In this document: one piece after another, positions 59,407-64,000 of the stretch | Position numbering within the stretch: the first letter of the stretch is position 1 | How the letters are laid out: every line of letters starts with the position of its first letter | Assembly: GCF_016793485.1 (NCBI RefSeq) | Contig: NZ_JAEULZ010000001.1 | Span: 496,001 to 560,000, forward strand | Direction of reading: 5' to 3' | DNA from: Mesorhizobium sp. | Lineage (GTDB): Bacteria; Pseudomonadota; Alphaproteobacteria; Rhizobiales; Rhizobiaceae | DNA: 64,000 bases | Translations under genes and position numbers: made by a program | Notes under the pieces: model-generated | What the model was told of the DNA's origin: nothing | The model's database searches: none | Seen by the model: only the letters and a program-made list of their open reading frames with translations

Positions 59407-60984
59407 TCAAAAGTCAGTCGGGGCGCCGCCTTCGGCCTTGCGCTTCTCGACGAAGGCGTTGATCTCCTCCTCGATCGCGGGGTCGATCGCCGGCTTCTCA
59501 TAGGCTGCGAGGCGCTCCTTCCAGACCCGGTTGGCGCGTTCCAGCGCGGTTGGGCTGCCGGCTTCCGCCCATGTCTCGAAATTGCGCCAGTCAGAAATGA
59601 CGGGCGAATAGAAGGCGGTCTTGTAGCGCGACTGCGTGTGCGGCGTGCCGAAGAAATGCCCGCCGGGGCCGACATCGTTGATTGCATCGACCGCCAAAGC
59701 ATCGTCCGACAGATCGAGCGGCTGCAGGAATTCCGCCACCATCTGCAACAGGTCTATGTCGAGGATCATCTTCTCATATGAGCACCGCAGGCCGCCTTCC
59801 AGCCAGCCGGCCGCGTGCAGCACGAAGTTCGCACCGCCCTGTATCAGCCCCCACAGCGAGAAGACGCTTTCGTAGGCGGCCTGTGCGTCGACCTGGTTGG
59901 CCGCGCAGACGTTGGAGCTGCGATAGGGAATGCCGTACCGCCGCGCGAGCTGCCCGCCGACGATCTGCGCCTTCATGTATTCCGGCGTGCCGAAGGCCGG
60001 CGCCCCCGACTTCATGTCGACATTGGAGGTGAAGCCGCCATAGCCGACCGGCGCACCTTTCTTGACCATCTGCGTGAAGGCGATGCCGGCCAGCGCCTCG
60101 GCGTTCTGCTGCACCAGCGCGCCCCCGACCGTCACCGGTGCCATCGCGCCGGCCAGCGTGAACGGCGTCACGATGACAAGTTGCCCGTTGCCGGACATCT
60201 GGATGATGCCCTCCATCATCGGCACGTCGAGCTTCAGCGGCGAGTTGGTGTTGATGATCGTGTAGACCGAAGGCTCGTCCTGCAATTGCTCGCGCGAAAT
60301 GCCGCGTGCGATGCGGGCGATCTCGATGCCGTCGACATTGCGTTCCTTGCCGAGCGAATAGATATGAAACGCCTTGTCGGTGAGCAGCGACAGGTCCCGG
60401 ATGCATTCGAGGTGGCGGATCGAAGGGTGGATGTCCACCGGCTCAACGGGATAACCGCCCGTCGTCATCAGGATGTTGTGCACCTGCGCCAGTTTCAGGA
60501 AGTTCCTGAAATCGGCCTGGTTGCCGGCGCGCCGCCCGTTGTCGAGGTCCGAGCAGTTCGGCGCGGAAGCCATCTGCGAGAAGACAAGGTTGTTGCCGCC
60601 GAAGCGCACATTGTGCGCGGGGTTGCGCGCATGCAGCGTGAATTCGCTTGGGCAGCTTGCGATCGTCTCGAGGATCATGTCGGCGTCGAAGCGCACGCGC
60701 TCCGTGCCCTCGCGCACATCGGCGCCATGCGCTTTCATGATGCGCCGCGCCTCGTCGTGCAGCACATCGACGCCGATTTCCCTGAGTACCCGCAGCGACG
60801 CGCGGTGGATCGATTCCAGCTCGTCGTCCGAGACAAGCTTCGTCGGCGCGAACGGGTTTTTCAGTTGCCGGAAGGACGGCTGGTCAAAAGCAGCCGCGCC
60901 GCCGGCGCGCTTGCCGGCCCGGCCGCCGCGGCGGCCCCTGTCGGTGGCGAGCGTCGGTTCTGCCGGATGAAGCGCGGCGGTCAT
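59407..60984 (-). CDS. Trimethylamine methyltransferase (MttB) family protein 2, non-pyrrolysine
   Basis: 525 residues from ATG 60984, with GAGGG before it. The MttB barrel begins near residue 50 (LREIGVDVLHDEARRIM), with VTPFTLAGAMAPVTVGGALV, a NVCAANQVDAQAAYES stretch and WLEGGLRCSYEKM. There is no in-frame TAG, so it belongs to the quaternary-amine type. It is far from MttB-1 in sequence, so a different substrate is expected. Residues 14-30 are Arg/Gly-rich (DRGRRGGRAGKRAGG). It heads the mttB-2/dehydrogenase 4/DddP-like/SDR unit and has no corrinoid protein of its own nearby. Confidence 0.9.
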   Translation of the reverse strand: MTAALHPAEPTLATDRGRRGGRAGKRAGGAAAFDQPSFRQLKNPFAPTKLVSDDELESIHRASLRVLREIGVDVLHDEARRIMKAHGADVREGTERVRFDADMILETIASCPSEFTLHARNPAHNVRFGGNNLVFSQMASAPNCSDLDNGRRAGNQADFRNFLKLAQVHNILMTTGGYPVEPVDIHPSIRHLECIRDLSLLTDKAFHIYSLGKERNVDGIEIARIARGISREQLQDEPSVYTIINTNSPLKLDVPMMEGIIQMSGNGQLVIVTPFTLAGAMAPVTVGGALVQQNAEALAGIAFTQMVKKGAPVGYGGFTSNVDMKSGAPAFGTPEYMKAQIVGGQLARRYGIPYRSSNVCAANQVDAQAAYESVFSLWGLIQGGANFVLHAAGWLEGGLRCSYEKMILDIDLLQMVAEFLQPLDLSDDALAVDAINDVGPGGHFFGTPHTQSRYKTAFYSPVISDWRNFETWAEAGSPTALERANRVWKERLAAYEKPAIDPAIEEEINAFVEKRKAEGGAPTDF

Positions 60985-60992
60985 GGTACCCT

Positions 60993-61022
60993 CATGATGA
61001 AGCAGGTTTCGACTTCATCATG
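60993..61022. promoter_or_regulatory. Inverted repeat in the 5' region of mttB-2
   Basis: CATGATGAAG (60993-61002) and CTTCATCATG (61013-61022) are perfect 10-bp arms with a 10-bp spacer. The element begins eight bases ahead of the mttB-2 start, next to its ribosome binding site, so it may be an operator or an RNA hairpin that limits translation. Confidence 0.7.
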
Positions 61023-61110
61023 GACTGGCGCAAGCCTGCGTATTGCGGAGGCGGCGACCACTAGGGCGAGGGAAGCGACATCGGCCGACGCGACAGCGCT
61101 GGCTGGTGTT

Positions 61111-61287
61111 TCACACCAACGCAACGCCCACCGCTACAGCGGCCAGCACGGCCACGCCCGTTCGCATCAGTATATGCTTGCGCCTGCCCTGGGTTTGTGC
61201 CCTGGGAAACTTACCCCGGCGGATGGCCCAGAACTCCAGGTCGCCCGACGGCACGTCATATCTGTCAAACGTCCAACTCTGTTCCAT
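61111..61287 (-). CDS. Small protein with C-terminal membrane helix
   Basis: 58 residues from ATG 61287, with GGAG seven bases upstream. The first 40 residues are polar with aromatic phrases (WTFDRYDVPSGDLEFWAIRR) and a basic patch (RRKHIL). The last 18 (MRTGVAVLAAVAVGVALV) form one membrane helix, so the protein is tail-anchored or C-terminally inserted. No family recognised. It lies upstream of mttB-2 but separated from it by the inverted repeat. Confidence 0.6.
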   Translation of the reverse strand: MEQSWTFDRYDVPSGDLEFWAIRRGKFPRAQTQGRRKHILMRTGVAVLAAVAVGVALV

Positions 61288-61398
61288 TGTAGACTCCGTG
61301 GCGTGCATCCGCCGCCTTCCGTGCTCAGATAGGAACCCAAAGTAACTGACCGATGTTGCGCCAGTTATGTGGCCGTTACAAAATTGATATAATTAATA

Positions 61399-61424
61399 CG
61401 GTCAATTTCGGTCACAATCGGTCA
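61399..61424. repeat. Three direct CGGTCA repeats with exact 10-bp period
   Basis: CGGTCA starts at 61399, 61409 and 61419. Just upstream is a TATAAT-like hexamer (61387-61392). The repeats lie on one helix face, 110 bp before the MFS gene. Confidence 0.6.
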
Positions 61425-61533
61425 TCGCGCAAGGCTGGCTCACAGGTCGATTTTGCTTGGTCCTGTCCTCCCCTCGATTGCCTTTTGCTGCGGCCGCTGA
61501 TGTGTTCCGCGCGACAATCGGACAGGCTTCTCA

Positions 61534-62700
61534 TTGACCATCGCGCGTCAAAATACGGCAGTCGAACAAACGCCCTGGGCGGCACTTGCAGGAGTGATCG
61601 CCACCGTTTCGGTCTTCGCCATCGCGCAGGGACTGACCTACCCGTTGCTGTCCTTCATCCTGGCAAGGCAGGGCGTCTCGCCCGCCATGATCGGCCTGTC
61701 GGCTGCGATGTCGCCGATCGGCTTCATCGTTTCGTCTCCGCTGATCCCGGTCGTCTCGCGCAGGTTCGGTGCCAAACGCACTGCGCTGACATGCGCCTTT
61801 CTGGCCGCGATCCTGCTGGCCTTGATCGGCTGGACGCAGGATCTGTACGCCTGGTTTCTTCTGCGCTTCCTGCTCGGTGCGATCATCAACCCGCTCTACG
61901 TGCTGTCCGAGGTCTGGATCATCGCGCTCGCGCCGCCTTCGCGTCGGGGCCGCATCATGGGCATCTATACGACCATCATCTCGGCAGGTTTCGCGGCCGG
62001 GCCTTTGTGCCTGCTTCTCGTTGGCTCTGAAGGCTGGCCGCCTTTCCTCATCGGCATCGTCGCGTTTCTCGTCTGCGCCGGCTGCCTGCTGGCGGTGCTG
62101 CCACGACTGCCCGACATGCGGGGAGAAGAAGGGCATAGCGCGTCCGTCATCGGCTTCATTCCGATCGCATGGCTGCTTGCGGTGTCGGTCCTCATCGCCG
62201 CCGGCTTCGAGCAGGCCGTGCTCGCCTTGCTTCCGGTCTACGGCACCCAGCACGGCATCAACGAAGTCACGATGTCGGCGCTGCTGGCGACGCTGATCGC
62301 CGGCAACATCGCGCTCCAGGTTCCGCTTGGGCTTGTCGCCGAGCGCACGTCCGCGCGCCAGGTCAAGTTCGGCTGCGTCGTGCTTGCCGTGATCGGCTGC
62401 GTCCTGCTTCCGCTCGCGATCGAGAGCGTGTTCATCTGGCCGCTCCTGTTTTTCTGGGGCGCTGCTACCTACGGCATCTACACCATGAGCATCATCGAAC
62501 TCGGCGAACGCTTCACCGGGCCAATGCTTGTCGCGGGCAACGCGGCCTTCGCCATGATGTGGGGCGTCGGCGGCATCATCGTGCCGCCGGTGGCGGGGCT
62601 TGCGATGGACGTGTTCGGCCAGCCGGGCCTGCCGATGGCGCTGGGCGCGATCATACTGGTGCTTGGCGTCTTGATGGTCGCGCGCTGGCGGGACGCCTGA
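61534..62700 (+). CDS. MFS transporter (YcaD-like)
   Basis: 388 residues from TTG 61534; no ATG suits the start of the first helix. Twelve hydrophobic segments are present, with an intracellular loop motif (RRFGAKRTALTC near 80-91) between helices 2 and 3 and a GAIINPLYVLSEVWII segment in helix 5. The family is the major facilitator superfamily; substrate unknown. It lies between the mttB-2 unit and the aminotransferase gene, so export or uptake of a methylated amine is a reasonable guess. Confidence 0.85.
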   Translation: MTIARQNTAVEQTPWAALAGVIATVSVFAIAQGLTYPLLSFILARQGVSPAMIGLSAAMSPIGFIVSSPLIPVVSRRFGAKRTALTCAFLAAILLALIGWTQDLYAWFLLRFLLGAIINPLYVLSEVWIIALAPPSRRGRIMGIYTTIISAGFAAGPLCLLLVGSEGWPPFLIGIVAFLVCAGCLLAVLPRLPDMRGEEGHSASVIGFIPIAWLLAVSVLIAAGFEQAVLALLPVYGTQHGINEVTMSALLATLIAGNIALQVPLGLVAERTSARQVKFGCVVLAVIGCVLLPLAIESVFIWPLLFFWGAATYGIYTMSIIELGERFTGPMLVAGNAAFAMMWGVGGIIVPPVAGLAMDVFGQPGLPMALGAIILVLGVLMVARWRDA

Positions 62701-62932
62701 AGCCTACCGCTTGAAGCGTGTCCGCGATCTCTCTATGACTGCTTCCATGACCCGTCGCCGCCCATTTTCGACGCTGGACGCTGCGGTCCGCCCCTCGCGG
62801 CGGACGTTGCGCGCCGAGCTTCTGCGGCTCTGCGCCCGCATCGGCTATTCCCCGCCCGTCTGCCTCTGAATCCGTCGCCGACACCGAGGTCGAACTCCTT
62901 GCCGGCTTGATTCAATTTTGAGGCACAACATC

Positions 62933-64000
62933 ATGACCTATCAGAACTATTCGCTGAAGCAGCTGCAGGCGATCGACGCCGCACATCATCTCCATCCCTT
63001 CACCGATCACAACGAACTGCGCGCGGCGGGCTCGCGTATGATCGTGCGCGCCGACGGCGCTTATATCTACGACAGCGAAGGCAACCGTATCCTCGACGGC
63101 ATGGCCGGTCTCTGGTGCGTGGCGGTCGGCTACGGTCGCAAGGAACTCGCCGACGTCGCCTACGACCAGATGCTGGAGCTGCCCTATTACAACTCCTTCT
63201 TCAAATGCACGACGCCGACGCCGGTCCTGCTGGCGCAGAAGCTGGCCGACCTCGCGCCCAAAAACGTCAATCAGGTGTTCTTCGGTTCGTCGGGTTCCGA
63301 GTCCAACGACACGGCGCTGCGTCTCGTGCGTCACTACTGGGCGCTCGAGGGCAAGCCGCAGAAGAACATCATCATCTCGCGCCGCGACGCCTATCACGGC
63401 TCGACTGTCGCCGGCGTCTCGCTCGGCGGCATGAAGCACATGCATGGCCAGCTCGGCGGCGCGGTGCCCGGCATCGTTCACGTCATGCCACCCTATGCCT
63501 TCGAGAATGCCGAGCCCGGCGAAAGCGACGAGGCCTTCGGCCTGCGCGCGGCACGCGAGGTGGAGCAGGCGATCATCGAGGCCGGTCCCGGCAATGTGGC
63601 TGCCTTCATTGGCGAGCCGGTCATGGGGGCAGGGGGCGTCAAGATCGCACCCAAGAACTACTGGACCGAAATCCAGCGCATCTGCCGCCAGCACGACATT
63701 CTGCTGATGCTCGACGAAGTCATTACCGGCTACGGCCGCACCGGCGAATGGTTCGCGGCCCAGACCTACGGGATAGAGCCGGACACGATCACCACCGCCA
63801 AGGCTTTGACGTCGGGTTATCTGCCGCTCTCGGCGCTGCTGGTCGGCGACCGCATCGCCTCTACCCTCATCGAGAAGGGGGGCGAGTTCTACCACGGCTA
63901 CACCTATTCGGGTCATCCGGTGGCCTGCGCGGTCGGCCTGCGCAACATTGAGATCATCGAGCGGGAAGGCTTGGTGGAGCGCGTGAAAACCGACACCGGT
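62933..64000 (+). CDS. Class III (omega) aminotransferase, 3' end beyond window
   Basis: 356 codons from ATG 62933 to the window edge, with no stop; roughly 100 residues are missing. The PLP enzyme fold is shown by VFFGSSGSESNDTALRLVR near 107-125, DAYHGSTVAG, DEVITGYGRTG (Asp261) and TTAKALTSGYLPLS with the Schiff-base Lys290. It transfers an amino group from an omega-amino acid or diamine to pyruvate or a keto acid. The MFS gene ends 232 bp upstream; between them only a doubtful small frame is seen. Confidence 0.92.
   Translation, partial: MTYQNYSLKQLQAIDAAHHLHPFTDHNELRAAGSRMIVRADGAYIYDSEGNRILDGMAGLWCVAVGYGRKELADVAYDQMLELPYYNSFFKCTTPTPVLLAQKLADLAPKNVNQVFFGSSGSESNDTALRLVRHYWALEGKPQKNIIISRRDAYHGSTVAGVSLGGMKHMHGQLGGAVPGIVHVMPPYAFENAEPGESDEAFGLRAAREVEQAIIEAGPGNVAAFIGEPVMGAGGVKIAPKNYWTEIQRICRQHDILLMLDEVITGYGRTGEWFAAQTYGIEPDTITTAKALTSGYLPLSALLVGDRIASTLIEKGGEFYHGYTYSGHPVACAVGLRNIEIIEREGLVERVKTDTG

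Noticed and set aside
62735-62869. 44-residue plus-strand frame between the MFS and aminotransferase genes
   Set aside because: Arg/Leu/Pro-rich composition, no ribosome binding site and no terminator; probably chance.
1-64000. tRNA, rRNA, riboswitch and insertion sequences
   Set aside because: No cloverleaf-type segment, transposase motif or terminal repeat was seen by eye. A cobalamin or SAM riboswitch before the corrinoid and bmt genes was looked for and not found; a covariance-model scan would settle this.

Overview
This 64-kb window is high-GC DNA (about 63% by eye) from an alphaproteobacterium of the Hyphomicrobiales. A Mesorhizobium/Phyllobacteriaceae-type organism is most likely. The reasons are the gene families present (GcvT-fused flavin dehydrogenases, soxBDAG, DUF1127, ExoD, DUF1194), the gene neighbourhoods, and a RIME-like palindromic intergenic element near 56.6 kb. 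No rRNA, tRNA, CRISPR array, insertion sequence or prophage is visible.

The dominant theme is removal of methyl groups from N-methylated (and possibly S-methylated) compounds and routing of the C1 units into folate and methionine. Bases 4.4-25 kb hold the oxidative branch. Two GcvT-type FAD dehydrogenases flank a PLP aminotransferase in one operon. They are followed by an XRE-cupin regulator, the heterotetrameric sarcosine oxidase operon soxBDAG, a third GcvT-type dehydrogenase and a GlxA/GbdR-like AraC regulator. Bases 26-38 kb hold a corrinoid branch: a RamA-like corrinoid activator, a methyl-H4folate:corrinoid methyltransferase, MetF plus a MetV-like Cys-rich partner, a corrinoid protein, a non-pyrrolysine MttB-family methyltransferase, and two conserved proteins of unknown role (DUF1638 and a 'virulence factor' family protein). 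Betaine-homocysteine methyltransferase (bmt) and an HTH regulator sit at 49.7-51.6 kb. A second MttB gene at 59.4-61 kb heads an apparent operon with a fourth GcvT-type dehydrogenase, a DddP-like M24 protein (candidate DMSP lyase) and an SDR.

Three patterns tie the C1 genes together. A 22-bp palindrome lies upstream of both the mtgC-like gene and bmt. Arg/Gly-rich terminal tails occur on MttB-1, MttB-2, MtgC-like, RamA-like and Bmt, while the corrinoid protein has a strongly acidic N terminus. There are also strong inverted repeats in front of mttB-2 and of the XRE-cupin regulator.

The remaining genes are mostly housekeeping or accessory. The left edge carries flavodoxin-type quinone reductases, an exported amidohydrolase, an AI-2E permease and an OB-fold stress protein. 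A DUF3772 MscS channel lies at 16.5-19 kb. Further on are ExoD, a formyltransferase, an entericidin, DoxX, LysE, a dienelactone hydrolase, a zinc ABC transporter with a Zur-like box (41-44 kb), RidA, an ECF sigma/VWA pair, a low-GC pair of unknown genes (48.2-49.1 kb), a fatty acid desaturase and an MFS permease. A class III aminotransferase runs off the right end.
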